This document shows positions 1 to 6,662 of a stretch of 18,225 nt of DNA, piece after piece. The position numbers and the translations under genes were made by a program. The first letter of the stretch is position 1, and each line of letters starts with the position of its first letter. The notes below the pieces were generated by a model that made no database searches, was not told where the DNA came from, and worked only from the letters and a program-made list of their open reading frames with translations. This DNA comes from CAYMJV01 sp964390545. GTDB taxonomy: Bacteria > Desulfobacterota > BSN033 > UBA1163. The stretch spans positions 1 to 18,225 of the forward strand of contig CAYMJV010000062.1 of the NCBI GenBank assembly GCA_964390545.1, given 5' to 3'.

Positions 1-112
1 CTTTATCGGAGGGCTCTTGCTCTGAAAGCACTTTTAAAATTTCATAGGCCTTTCGAAGATCACCCTGTTTGAGGTAGATTTCAGCTAAAGTTTTTGTAAT
101 CATCCGGTCCAT
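1..112 (-). CDS. TPR-like repeat protein, N-terminal 37 residues only
   Basis: The reverse strand opens with an ATG at 110-112 and stays open to the window edge, giving 37 residues that begin MDRMITKTLAEIYLKQGDL. The spacing of hydrophobic and small residues (LAEIYLKQGDLRKAYEILKV) is that of one tetratricopeptide helix pair, a fold that usually mediates protein-protein contacts. An AAGGGA-type ribosome binding site lies about 10 bases upstream. Most of the protein is outside the window, so its partner and role cannot be stated. It is divergent from the aminotransferase gene, with about 210 bases between the two starts. Confidence 0.6.
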   Translation of the reverse strand, partial: MDRMITKTLAEIYLKQGDLRKAYEILKVLSEQEPSDK

Positions 113-196
113 AGAAGTTTTTCCCTTGTTGTAACTTTCTAAAATTATAAGATAATTCTCAAAAAGTCAAGGCTTCAACAAAATGGCGGTATAGTA

Positions 197-225
197 TTGA
201 CACCGCACGGATTATAAAATAATAT
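197..225 (+). promoter_or_regulatory. Candidate sigma-70 promoter for the aminotransferase-serA-purA run
   Basis: A perfect -35 hexamer TTGACA (197-202) is followed after 17 bases by TAATAT (220-225; 4 of 6 bases match TATAAT). It lies about 100 bases before the aminotransferase ATG. A short dyad GCGGT (186-190) / ACCGC (202-206) overlaps the -35 box and could be an operator, but it is only 5 bp and may be chance. Confidence 0.5.
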
Positions 226-323
226 TTATAAGCTTTAATCTTATAAGTGAATGATTTATTGAATTTTTGGCCAATTCATCTCTGCGGATCTCAGGATGGG
301 CAGGGTTGTCATAGGAGGATTTT

Positions 324-1463
324 ATGGAGAAGAAATATCTATTTTCACCGGGGCCGACGATGCTTCCTCCGGAGGTGCTTCTCAAGATGGCGGAGCCCAT
401 CATGCACCACCGGGAACCGGAGTTCGAAAAATTATTTGCGGAGGTTAGGGAGGGATTGAAATACGTTTTCCAGACGAAGCGTGAGGTGTTGATCTTCACC
501 TCCTCTGGAACCGGTGCCATGGAAGGAGCGGTTTCCAATATTCTTGCTAAAGGGGATAAGGCCCTTGTGGTTCGAGGAGGGAAGTTCGGCGAGAGATGGG
601 GTGAAATCTGTAAGGCCTTTGGGATCGAGTTTGTTGCCATTGATGTGGAGTGGGGCAGGGCCGTTGACCCCCAAAAAATCGGAGAAGCACTGAAGGCTGA
701 TCCTTCTATTCGAGCCGTTTATACTCAGGCCAGTGAGACCTCTACGGGAGCAAAACACCCCATCAAGGAAATTGCCGAGATTGTTAAACGGTATGAGAAT
801 ACGGTCCTTGTCGTTGACGCGATTACGGGCATTGGCGTTTTTGATATCCCTATGGACCAATGGGGGATCGACGTCTTGGTTAGTGGTTCTCAAAAGGCTA
901 TCATGCTCCCCCCAGGACTCTCCTTTGTTGCCTTGAGCGATAAGGCATGGAAGCTTGTGGAGAGGTCGAACCTACCCAAATTCTATTTTGATTTTAAAAA
1001 GGAATTGAAAAATGCACAGAAGAATCAGAATTCTTTCACTCCCGCCATCTCCTTATTTGTGGGACTGAGGGAATCGCTCAAACTAATTCGGAAAGAGGGG
1101 CTGGAAACCGTTTTCCAAAGACATGAAAAACTGGGTGCAGCGACCCGTGCAGCTGTGAAAGCATTAGGTCTTGAACTCTATGCCCCAAATTCCCCCAGTA
1201 ATGCGCTGACGGCAATCAAAGTTCCGGAAGGGATCCATGGTGGGAAGTTGAAGAACCTCTTTTTTGAGAAGTTCGGGATCACAGTTGCAGGGGGACAGGA
1301 TCAGGCAAAAGGCAAAATCATTCGAATCGCCCACCTCGGATACTATGAAAGATTGGACATGGTGATGGTCATCTCAGCTCTGGAGATGCTTCTGAGGGAG
1401 ATGGGGCATGCGTTTGAGTTGGGAGCAGGAGTCAGAGCAGCGGAAGTGGTTTTGATGGAATAG
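324..1463 (+). CDS. Class V (alanine-glyoxylate / phosphoserine-type) aminotransferase
   Basis: A 379-residue PLP enzyme of the fold-type I, class V family (serine-pyruvate/alanine-glyoxylate/soluble-hydrogenase small-subunit-like). It opens with the family signature YLFSPGPTMLPPEVL. SSGTGAMEGAV (about residues 60-70) is the cofactor phosphate loop, D165 in VVDAITG should contact the PLP ring nitrogen, and SGSQK gives the Schiff-base lysine K191. AGGAGG sits 6 bases before the ATG, which fixes the start. Directly upstream of serA and with no classical serC in view, it is most likely the transaminase of the phosphorylated serine pathway (3-phosphohydroxypyruvate to phosphoserine), as proposed for related class V enzymes in other prokaryotes. 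Serine-glyoxylate or alanine-glyoxylate exchange is an alternative that sequence alone cannot exclude. Confidence 0.88.
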   Translation: MEKKYLFSPGPTMLPPEVLLKMAEPIMHHREPEFEKLFAEVREGLKYVFQTKREVLIFTSSGTGAMEGAVSNILAKGDKALVVRGGKFGERWGEICKAFGIEFVAIDVEWGRAVDPQKIGEALKADPSIRAVYTQASETSTGAKHPIKEIAEIVKRYENTVLVVDAITGIGVFDIPMDQWGIDVLVSGSQKAIMLPPGLSFVALSDKAWKLVERSNLPKFYFDFKKELKNAQKNQNSFTPAISLFVGLRESLKLIRKEGLETVFQRHEKLGAATRAAVKALGLELYAPNSPSNALTAIKVPEGIHGGKLKNLFFEKFGITVAGGQDQAKGKIIRIAHLGYYERLDMVMVISALEMLLREMGHAFELGAGVRAAEVVLME

Positions 1464-1486
1464 AAGAGGATAGAGGTTGGAGGAGC

Positions 1487-1503
1487 GTTCTCCTTTGGAG
1501 AAC
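1487..1503 (+). promoter_or_regulatory. Small perfect hairpin between aminotransferase and serA
   Basis: GTTCTCC (1487-1493) and GGAGAAC (1497-1503) form a 7-bp stem with a TTT loop, 24 bases after the aminotransferase stop. No T-tract follows, so it is not a standard intrinsic terminator. It may stabilise or process the transcript. Confidence 0.4.
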
Positions 1504-1534
1504 TTAAGGCGGTAGGTTAGAGGCAAATTCTTTA

Positions 1535-1614
1535 GACCTCAAACAGAGTGATCCTCAAACGAAGTGCTCCTTAAGCGAAGCGGTCCTCAAACAAAGGGGT
1601 CCTCAATCGGAGAT
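1535..1614 (+). repeat. 16-bp imperfect tandem repeat, about 5 copies, abutting the serA ribosome binding site
   Basis: Five units start at 1535, 1551, 1567, 1583 and 1599, each close to NTCCTCAAACRAAGNG. The unit length is exactly 16 bases, so it is not codon-phased. The fifth copy diverges and merges into the GGAG ribosome binding site of serA. An open frame runs back through the repeats to a GTG at 1564, but the non-triplet period argues that this is not coding. Confidence 0.85.
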
Positions 1615-1617
1615 GAC

Positions 1618-3213
1618 ATGGATGAAGTTAAGAAGGTACTCGTCAGTGATCCTTTGTCTAATAAAGGACTGGAGATCTTGGGTGGGGCGAAAAACCTGAA
1701 AGTGGATGTCCGGCCAGGTCTTCCCCCTGAGGAATTGAAGAAGATCATTCCAGAATACGATGCGATCATTATCAGAAGTGAGACAAAATTGAAGAGGGAT
1801 ATCATCGAAGCGGCAACGCACCTGAAGGTGATTGGCAGAGCAGGGATTGGTCTGGATAACGTGGATCTTCCTGCAGCCACCAAAAAAGGGATCGTGGTCA
1901 TGAACACTCCCCAGGAGAATGCCATTGCAGCCGCAGAGCATACAATTGCTATGATGCTTTCGATCTCCCGTAAGATTCCTCAGGCAACGTCTTCCATGAG
2001 AGGGGGAAAGTGGGAGAAGAAAAAGTTTATGGGAGTGGAACTTTATAATAAGACCCTTGGATTGGTCGGCATCGGTGTCATTGGGACGGTTGTCGCAGAC
2101 CGTGCGAGGGGTTTGAAGATGAAGGTGATCGGTTATGATCCGTATTTATCACCCGAGGTGGCCGAGAAGAAAGGTGTGGACCTCGTGTCTTTGGATGAAC
2201 TCTTGACCCGGGCTGATTTCATCTCCGTTCACACTCCCTTGACCGAAGAAACCCGAAGCCTCATCGATAAGAGCGCCATGACGAAGATGAAAAAAGGGGT
2301 CATCTTGATCAATTGTGCTCGAGGGGGAATCATCAATGAGAAGGACCTTTATGAGGCCATCAAGGGAGGGAGGGTAGCTGGAGCGGCCCTGGATGTCTTT
2401 GAGAAGGAACCAGCCGTTGGAAATCCCCTTCTGGAATTGGAAGAGGTGGTCAGCACTCCGCATTTAGGAGCCTCTACGGGAGAGGCCCAGGAGAATGTGG
2501 CCATCGCCATTGCACAGCAGGTGGTTGATTACCTTCTCCAGGGAGAAGCTCGTAATGCAGTGAACATCCCGATGGTGAGTCCCGACATTCTTCCGTTCTT
2601 AAGACCTTATCTTCAGCTCGGAGAGAAACTGGGAAGCTTTCTAAGTCAGATTGCTGATTATGCCATTGAGGAGGTCCTCATCGAATACTACGGTGAGCTG
2701 GTCAATTATGGAACGAAACCGGTGATGATTTCCATCCTGAAGGGTCTTCTGACTCCCTTTGTGGGTGAAACCGTGAACTATGTGAATGCTCCGGTAATGG
2801 CCAAGGAAAGAGGGATAAGGATCATCGAGTCGACCAGTGCCACCCATGAAGACTTTGCCAATCTCATAGCCATTACCGCGCGCTCCAAGATGGAACAGAA
2901 CACGATTGCAGGAACTCTTTTCGGCAGGAAAGAGCTGAGGATCGTCAGGCTCAATGATTTCATTATTGAGGCGATTCCAGACGGATATATCTTACTCGTC
3001 AACAATTATGACAAGCCAGGAGTGATCGGGAATATCGGGATGGCGATGGGAAGTCGGGATATCAATATTGCCACCATGCAGTTTGGTCGCGATCGCATGA
3101 GTGGCAATGCGATTTCGCTGCTCCATCTGGATGCGCCTTTACCACCGGGAATGCTGGGTGAGATCTTACGATTGCCCAACATCATTTCGGTTCGTCAAAT
3201 TATACTTTCATGA
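1618..3213 (+). CDS. serA: D-3-phosphoglycerate dehydrogenase, long form
   Basis: Oxidises 3-phosphoglycerate to 3-phosphohydroxypyruvate with NAD, the first step of serine synthesis in the cytoplasm. It has 531 residues, the long SerA type with an extra allosteric substrate-binding domain plus an ACT domain (E. coli SerA is about 410). The NAD-binding GxGxxG is at about 151-156 (GIGVIG). The catalytic triad is R235 (NCARGG), E264 (FEKEP) and H282 (TPHLGAST). The intervening domain spans about 315-450, and the ACT domain (about 457-531, PGVIGNIGMAMGSRDINIA) suggests serine feedback. I chose ATG 1618 because GGAG lies 5 bases before it. A longer frame from GTG 1564 would translate the 16-bp repeats. 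It sits between its probable partner transaminase and purA. Confidence 0.95.
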   Translation: MDEVKKVLVSDPLSNKGLEILGGAKNLKVDVRPGLPPEELKKIIPEYDAIIIRSETKLKRDIIEAATHLKVIGRAGIGLDNVDLPAATKKGIVVMNTPQENAIAAAEHTIAMMLSISRKIPQATSSMRGGKWEKKKFMGVELYNKTLGLVGIGVIGTVVADRARGLKMKVIGYDPYLSPEVAEKKGVDLVSLDELLTRADFISVHTPLTEETRSLIDKSAMTKMKKGVILINCARGGIINEKDLYEAIKGGRVAGAALDVFEKEPAVGNPLLELEEVVSTPHLGASTGEAQENVAIAIAQQVVDYLLQGEARNAVNIPMVSPDILPFLRPYLQLGEKLGSFLSQIADYAIEEVLIEYYGELVNYGTKPVMISILKGLLTPFVGETVNYVNAPVMAKERGIRIIESTSATHEDFANLIAITARSKMEQNTIAGTLFGRKELRIVRLNDFIIEAIPDGYILLVNNYDKPGVIGNIGMAMGSRDINIATMQFGRDRMSGNAISLLHLDAPLPPGMLGEILRLPNIISVRQIILS

Positions 3214-3237
3214 TTTGAAATGAGATGAGGGGTATTT

Positions 3238-4581
3238 ATGGCCAGCGTGGTAATTGTTGGAGCTCAATGGGGGGACGAGGGAAAAGGAAAGATCGTCGAT
3301 TTGTTGACTCAATATGCGGATACGGTGGTTCGCTTTCAGGGGGGAAATAATGCAGGCCATACGATCGTTCTGAAGGGAGAGAAATTTGTCTTCCATTTAA
3401 TACCCTCGGGCATCCTCTATAAGAACAAGAAATGTATTATTGGAAATGGGGTGGTCCTTGACCCGGCGGTTTTGATCGAGGAGATTACCGAGCTTAAGCG
3501 GAGGGGGTATTTAAGAGACGATTCTCAATTGATGATCAGCGAAGAAACCCACCTTATCCTTCCATACCACCGCAAGATCGATGTGGCAAGGGAAAAGGGC
3601 TTCAAGATCGGGACCACGGGCCGGGGAATAGGGCCTGCTTATGAAGATAAGGTGGCCCGTTGCGGCATTCGTGTGGTGGACCTCTTGGATGAAAAGATAT
3701 TCCGTAGAAAACTCGAAGACAATCTCGCTCAGAAAAATATCTATCTGGAGCAGATATTAAAAGAGAAGCCCTTTGATTTTTCAGAGATTTTTAATGAATA
3801 CAACGGTTACAAGACACACCTCGAAAAATATGTGAGAAACGCTTCACTCTTTTTGCAAGAAACGATTCAAAAAGGGAAACCTGTTCTTTTTGAAGGAGCC
3901 CAAGGAGCTTTATTGGACCTGGATCACGGAACCTATCCCTATGTGACCTCCTCCAACACCGTGGCGGGAAATGCCTGCGCTGGCTCTGGGATTGGACCAA
4001 CCATGATCAGCTCAGTCGTTGGAGTGGCGAAGGCCTATACGACCCGTGTCGGAGAGGGCCCCTTTCCTACCGAACTGAAAGATGAAATAGGCGAGAAGAT
4101 TCGTGAAAGGGGAGGGGAGTACGGCGCCACAACGGGGAGACCGAGAAGATGTGGTTGGTTTGATGCCGTTGTGGTGAACCATGCGATGCGGATCAATGGT
4201 GTCCAGGGGACAACCATTACCAAATTGGACGTATTAGATGATTTCGATGAGCTTAAGATCTGTACAGGATATCGCATCCATGGAAAGATCTATCATCATT
4301 TTCCCTCCAACCTTGAGATGTTGAAATCTGCAGAGCCGATATATGAAAAGTTGGAAGGATGGAAGGCGGAGATCCGGGGGATGAGGAAAATTTCGGATCT
4401 TCCGCGCAATGCCAAACGTTATCTCCGAAGGATTGAGGAGTTGATCCGTACAAAAATTATAATGGTTTCTGTTGGCGAGGAGAGGAACGAAACGATTGTG
4501 ATCAAGCATCCTTTTGCGGAGGCACGTCAGTTAAAGAGCAAATTCCGGAAGGGAAAGGAAAGGCGAAGAAAATCGAAGTAA
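3238..4581 (+). CDS. purA: Adenylosuccinate synthetase
   Basis: Joins IMP and aspartate using GTP to make adenylosuccinate, the first committed step to AMP. The 447 residues start with GAQWGDEGKGKIVD (D13 and H41 match the known catalytic pair). They continue with GRGIGPAYEDK, TRVGEGPFPTE and TTGRPRRCGW, all diagnostic of the family. It is slightly longer than the E. coli enzyme (432) because of a strongly basic C-terminal tail (KGKERRRKSK). GAGGGG precedes the ATG, and only 24 bases separate it from serA, so the two are probably co-transcribed. No convincing terminator follows before tRNA-Lys. Confidence 0.96.
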   Translation: MASVVIVGAQWGDEGKGKIVDLLTQYADTVVRFQGGNNAGHTIVLKGEKFVFHLIPSGILYKNKKCIIGNGVVLDPAVLIEEITELKRRGYLRDDSQLMISEETHLILPYHRKIDVAREKGFKIGTTGRGIGPAYEDKVARCGIRVVDLLDEKIFRRKLEDNLAQKNIYLEQILKEKPFDFSEIFNEYNGYKTHLEKYVRNASLFLQETIQKGKPVLFEGAQGALLDLDHGTYPYVTSSNTVAGNACAGSGIGPTMISSVVGVAKAYTTRVGEGPFPTELKDEIGEKIRERGGEYGATTGRPRRCGWFDAVVVNHAMRINGVQGTTITKLDVLDDFDELKICTGYRIHGKIYHHFPSNLEMLKSAEPIYEKLEGWKAEIRGMRKISDLPRNAKRYLRRIEELIRTKIIMVSVGEERNETIVIKHPFAEARQLKSKFRKGKERRRKSK

Positions 4582-4629
4582 TCCCCCGGTGAAGACCTCC
4601 CAATTCCCTTGGTTGATCTCATAATCTAC

Positions 4630-4659
4630 TTGACAATTCAACGGGTTTTCTCTTACTCT
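4630..4659 (+). promoter_or_regulatory. Candidate promoter of tRNA-Lys
   Basis: A perfect TTGACA (4630-4635) is followed after 18 bases by TACTCT (4654-4659, only 3 of 6 matches). Its position just upstream of the tRNA is right, but the -10 box is weak. Confidence 0.35.
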
Positions 4660-4670
4660 GTAGCGTTAAA

Positions 4671-4746
4671 GGGCCGTTAACTCAGGCGGTAGAGTATCTG
4701 CCTTTTAAGCAGAGAGTCGCTGGTTCGAGTCCAGTACGGCCCACCA
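4671..4746 (+). tRNA. tRNA-Lys (anticodon UUU)
   Basis: A complete cloverleaf can be drawn by hand: acceptor GGGCCGT (4671-4677) / ACGGCCC (4736-4742), D stem ACTC/GAGT, anticodon stem TCTGC/GCAGA with loop CTTTTAA (anticodon TTT at 4704-4706), T stem GCTGG/CCAGT (one G-U) with loop TTCGAGT. Discriminator A is at 4743 and an encoded CCA at 4744-4746. Confidence 0.95.
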
Positions 4747-4756
4747 TAAAAGAATA

Positions 4757-4891
4757 AATTCTAAATTCGAAGCACGAAATCCGAAACAAGCACGAATGTT
4801 CGAATGACCAAATTTAAGAAAAGGAAAAGTTTGGAATTTTGACATTAGGATTTTGAATTTGTTTCGAGTTTCGAAATTCGGATTTAGGATT
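4757..4891. repeat. AT-rich imperfect inverted repeat of the dispersed type
   Basis: Two arms of about 60 bases (about 4757-4817 and 4830-4891) are imperfect inverted copies of one another. Both carry a drifted series of short words such as AAATCCGAAAC and AAATTCGAA. The transcript would fold into one long weak hairpin. It lies between tRNA-Lys and a tRNA-Glu relic and has no coding potential. It resembles A/T-rich dispersed repeats common in uncultured bacterial assemblies, though I cannot show other copies in full here. Confidence 0.6.
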
Positions 4892-4904
4892 TTCGGTTTT
4901 AGCT

Positions 4905-4959
4905 GTCCCCATCGTCTAGCCCGGCCAAGGACACCCCGGTATTCCACCGGGACAACAGG
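4905..4959 (+). pseudogene. Truncated tRNA-Glu relic (5' half)
   Basis: The first 31 bases are identical to the 5' end of the intact tRNA-Glu at 5071 (acceptor strand and D arm). The anticodon arm is altered: it can form CCCGGT/ACCGGG around a five-base loop, and the usual T33 is lost. After ACAACAGG the similarity stops, and there is no T arm or 3' acceptor strand, so it cannot make a functional tRNA. Confidence 0.8.
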
Positions 4960-5070
4960 CTTGCCTGATGGTTAGGGGGCTTTCAGGTAGGTATTGTATT
5001 TAGGAATTTGAATTTTAGAATATATTAATAAAAACTCCGCACCTTGTATTCCGTAATCTAAATTAGGAGT

Positions 5071-5148
5071 GTCCCCATCGTCTAGCCCGGCCAAGGACAC
5101 CGGCCTTTCACGCCGGCAACAGGGGTTCGAATCCCCTTGGGGACGCCA
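5071..5148 (+). tRNA. tRNA-Glu (anticodon UUC)
   Basis: Intact cloverleaf: acceptor GTCCCCA (5071-5077) / TGGGGAC (5138-5144), anticodon stem CCGGC/GCCGG with loop CTTTCAC (anticodon TTC at 5107-5109), T stem AGGGG/CCCCT with loop TTCGAAT, discriminator G and encoded CCA (5146-5148). It lies between two decayed relatives of itself. Confidence 0.95.
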
Positions 5149-5181
5149 AGCCTTTTTCAAGTAAGCTCTTAATTTTGAGAT

Positions 5182-5217
5182 GCGGTGTCCTTGGGGGTCA
5201 AGGACACCGCGGTTTTT
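5182..5217 (+). terminator. Intrinsic terminator after tRNA-Glu
   Basis: GCGGTGTCCTT (5182-5192) and AAGGACACCGC (5200-5210) make a perfect 11-bp GC-rich stem with a 7-base loop, followed by GG and TTTTT. The right arm is itself a tRNA-Glu D-arm fragment and the left arm its inverted copy, so the terminator appears to be built from tRNA debris. Confidence 0.65.
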
Positions 5218-5283
5218 ACATACCGGGACAACAGGAGTGAGCTTGTCCTGAGCGTCGTCGAAGGGAATCCCCTTGGGGACGCC
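5197..5283 (+). pseudogene. Second tRNA-Glu relic, with a 30-base insertion in the T arm
   Basis: Matches tRNA-Glu from the D arm (CAAGGACACC) through ACAACAGG, then resumes at AATCCCCTTGGGGACGCC (5266-5283), an exact copy of the tRNA 3' end (5130-5147). The six T-arm bases GGTTCG are replaced by 30 bases (5236-5265) containing GAGCTTGTCCTGAGCG, which resembles a dispersed palindromic element I know from many assemblies. The acceptor 5' strand is lost. Confidence 0.75.
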
Positions 5284-5295
5284 GAAAGGGTGGGC

Positions 5296-5342
5296 TTGAA
5301 AAAGGATTGCCAGAGGCGGGGTTCTACCACCGCCTCTGGCAA
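5296..5342 (-). terminator. Intrinsic terminator of the lipoprotein/peroxiredoxin transcript
   Basis: A 13-bp stem TTGCCAGAGGCGG (5307-5319) / CCGCCTCTGGCAA (5330-5342) with a 10-base loop lies 7 bases past the lipoprotein stop codon. Read on the minus strand it is followed by TCCTTTTTC, a good U-tract. Confidence 0.8.
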
Positions 5343-5349
5343 ACGAAGT

Positions 5350-5952
5350 TTATAAAGTTTCGTAGAAGGATTTTTTCAGGAACTTAAACGACTTTACGAA
5401 CTTATCGAAATCATCAAAGGCCGACATATCGTACGTTCCATCAATCGGCCTCCACTGGGTGATATAGAAACCTATTATCCTGTCGCCTCGTTTCCCGAAA
5501 ATAACACGGGCTCGAACCTTCTCGCCTTTAACGGGATCCTTTCCTTCTACGTCCACCTGGAGTCCCTCTCCCCCAACAACCTGAACCTTTTTCTTCTCTA
5601 ACATTTTGAATTCGAGAATAGCATTGAAGAGGAACCTCTTAAAGAATTCCTTCTCCCTGCCCTCAAACTGTGTCGAACACCCAAAAGGCTCCTCATCATA
5701 GGCAAAGCTCGTCATGGAGGGAAATCCCCCTGGATCGTCCCTCATAAACCCAAAGTTGATATCTCCCCCCGTCTCAGGCCGTAACAACTTCCACCCCAAA
5801 GGAGGAGGCGAAAACTCAAACTCATCCTCCCAGATCACCGTGCCTTGAGGAGAAATGCGGTAAGGCTTCTGAGTCGTTTGTGTTGTCGCGCATCCAGAGA
5901 GCCAAACCACTACCAATACAGTACATAGAATCGTTAATATCTTCTTTTTCAT
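5350..5952 (-). CDS. Lipoprotein of unknown function
   Basis: A 200-residue protein with a clear type II signal peptide: KKK, a hydrophobic stretch, then lipobox LSGC with C21 as the lipidation site, so it should be membrane-anchored outside the cytoplasm. The mature part is mixed alpha/beta (FSPPPLGWKLLRP, then VQVVGGEGLQVDVEG and ARVIFGKRGDRIIGFYIT). I do not recognise a named family. Its ATG overlaps the peroxiredoxin stop by 4 bases (ATGA) and has GGAGG upstream, so the two are translationally coupled. A functional link to peroxide or thiol handling is inferred only from that coupling. Confidence 0.85.
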   Translation of the reverse strand: MKKKILTILCTVLVVVWLSGCATTQTTQKPYRISPQGTVIWEDEFEFSPPPLGWKLLRPETGGDINFGFMRDDPGGFPSMTSFAYDEEPFGCSTQFEGREKEFFKRFLFNAILEFKMLEKKKVQVVGGEGLQVDVEGKDPVKGEKVRARVIFGKRGDRIIGFYITQWRPIDGTYDMSAFDDFDKFVKSFKFLKKSFYETL

Positions 5953-6497
5953 GATTTTCCTCCTTCCTGGTTCAGCTTCTTGAGAAAGAGGAGAATATCC
6001 TTATATTCAGGAGAACCATCGCGCACATAACGAATCACTCCGGCCTTATCAATGATGACCGTCCGTCTCCCGAAGATCGGTTTTCCATCAGGCTGAATCT
6101 GAAAATAGACACCGAGAAAACCCGTCACATTTGACAAAAGAGGGAATGTCAACCCTAGTCCGTTTGCCCAGTACTTTAACGTGGTCACATCATCCCGACT
6201 GACGCCCAGAACCCGGGCGTTGAAGCGCTCATAGAGGTAAAGATTCCTCTGATGGCCCTCCATCTCGCCCGTTCAGACGGGGGTGTAGGCAGCCGGGAAG
6301 AACGTGATGATCAGGTGATGCTTCCCATAATACTCTTCTGCATAATTGATTATCCGATCATGCGTGGAGGGAAGGGTGAAATTCAATGTGTCCCTCCCGA
6401 TCAACGGCGATTGCTTCTGCGCTTCTGCATTCGAAAAAGTTAAAAATAACAGAGCAAACAGAAACAACCCTAACCCCAGAAACTTCTTGTTTTGCAT
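5949..6497 (-). CDS. Exported peroxiredoxin (AhpC/TSA type), probable selenoprotein with Sec75
   Basis: Two open segments (6497 to 6276 and 6272 to 5949) lie in the same frame, separated only by a TGA at 6273-6275. Read through, they give 182 residues. Residues 1-26 or so form a signal peptide (MQNKKFLGLGLFLFALL...NAEA). The peroxiredoxin active-site motif PxxxTxxC appears as PAAYTPV followed by the TGA, then TGEMEGHQ, so the stop falls exactly on the peroxidatic residue. The second half continues the fold (VLGVSRDDVTTLKYWA, FPLLSN, RRTVIIDKAGVIRYV). There is no cysteine anywhere, so any enzyme would be a 1-Sec type. GGAGG lies just before ATG 6497. The alternative is a nonsense mutation, but the continued clean frame and exact position favour Sec. 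Confidence 0.85.
6251..6275 (-). promoter_or_regulatory. UGA codon with candidate bacterial SECIS hairpin
   Basis: Just after the UGA (6273-6275) the RNA can form GAUGG (6264-6260) / CCAUC (6255-6251) around an AGGG loop with a G in its second position. The loop begins 13 bases after the UGA, slightly closer than the usual bacterial spacing. A second possible stem, AGAGG (6250-6246) / CCUCU (6237-6233), has its loop 27 bases from the UGA but lacks an early G. Confidence 0.45.
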
Positions 6498-6511
6498 AAT
6501 AACCTCCTTTC

Positions 6512-6525
6512 CATTGAATTCAATG
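6512..6525. promoter_or_regulatory. Perfect 14-bp palindrome just upstream of the peroxiredoxin ribosome binding site
   Basis: CATTGAATTCAATG is a perfect dyad ending a few bases from the GGAGG of the peroxiredoxin. It could be an operator or, as RNA, a 5-bp hairpin next to the ribosome site. The rest of 6526-6662 is AT-rich, with a second GGAGGTGG-like stretch and no open frame of note. Confidence 0.35.
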
Positions 6526-6662
6526 CCCCCCCTTTTTACTTAAAAAGCTTTACTCTCACCACCTCCTTTGTCGAACCTCGCTCTCAATATTCGAAGTAGT
6601 AATCTTAATTTTAAAAGAAAAAAACAAGAATTCAAAAGATTGTTTAAGAATTTTTATCCGAG

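Larger units (their letters stand above)
5151..5305. repeat. 11-bp inverted repeat flanking the second tRNA-Glu relic
   Basis: CCTTTTTCAAG (5151-5161) and CTTGAAAAAGG (5295-5305) are perfect inverted copies bracketing the relic. They may be insertion ends or simply the T-tracts of two opposing terminators. No target duplication is visible. Confidence 0.4.

Noticed and set aside
1535..1614. CRISPR array
   Set aside because: The 16-base units are contiguous with no spacers, and there are no cas genes.
1564..1617. N-terminal extension of SerA from GTG 1564
   Set aside because: It would translate a 16-bp tandem repeat; ATG 1618 has GGAG at good spacing and gives the normal SerA start.
4705..5160. 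Minus-strand open frames across the tRNA-Lys and tRNA-Glu genes (for example with WAVLDSNQRLSA and WRPQGDSNPCC)
   Set aside because: These are well-known spurious translations of the tRNA antisense strand.
6276..6497. Separate 74-residue hypothetical protein
   Set aside because: It ends at the UGA in the middle of a peroxiredoxin active-site motif, and the same frame continues the fold; it is better read as part of one selenoprotein.
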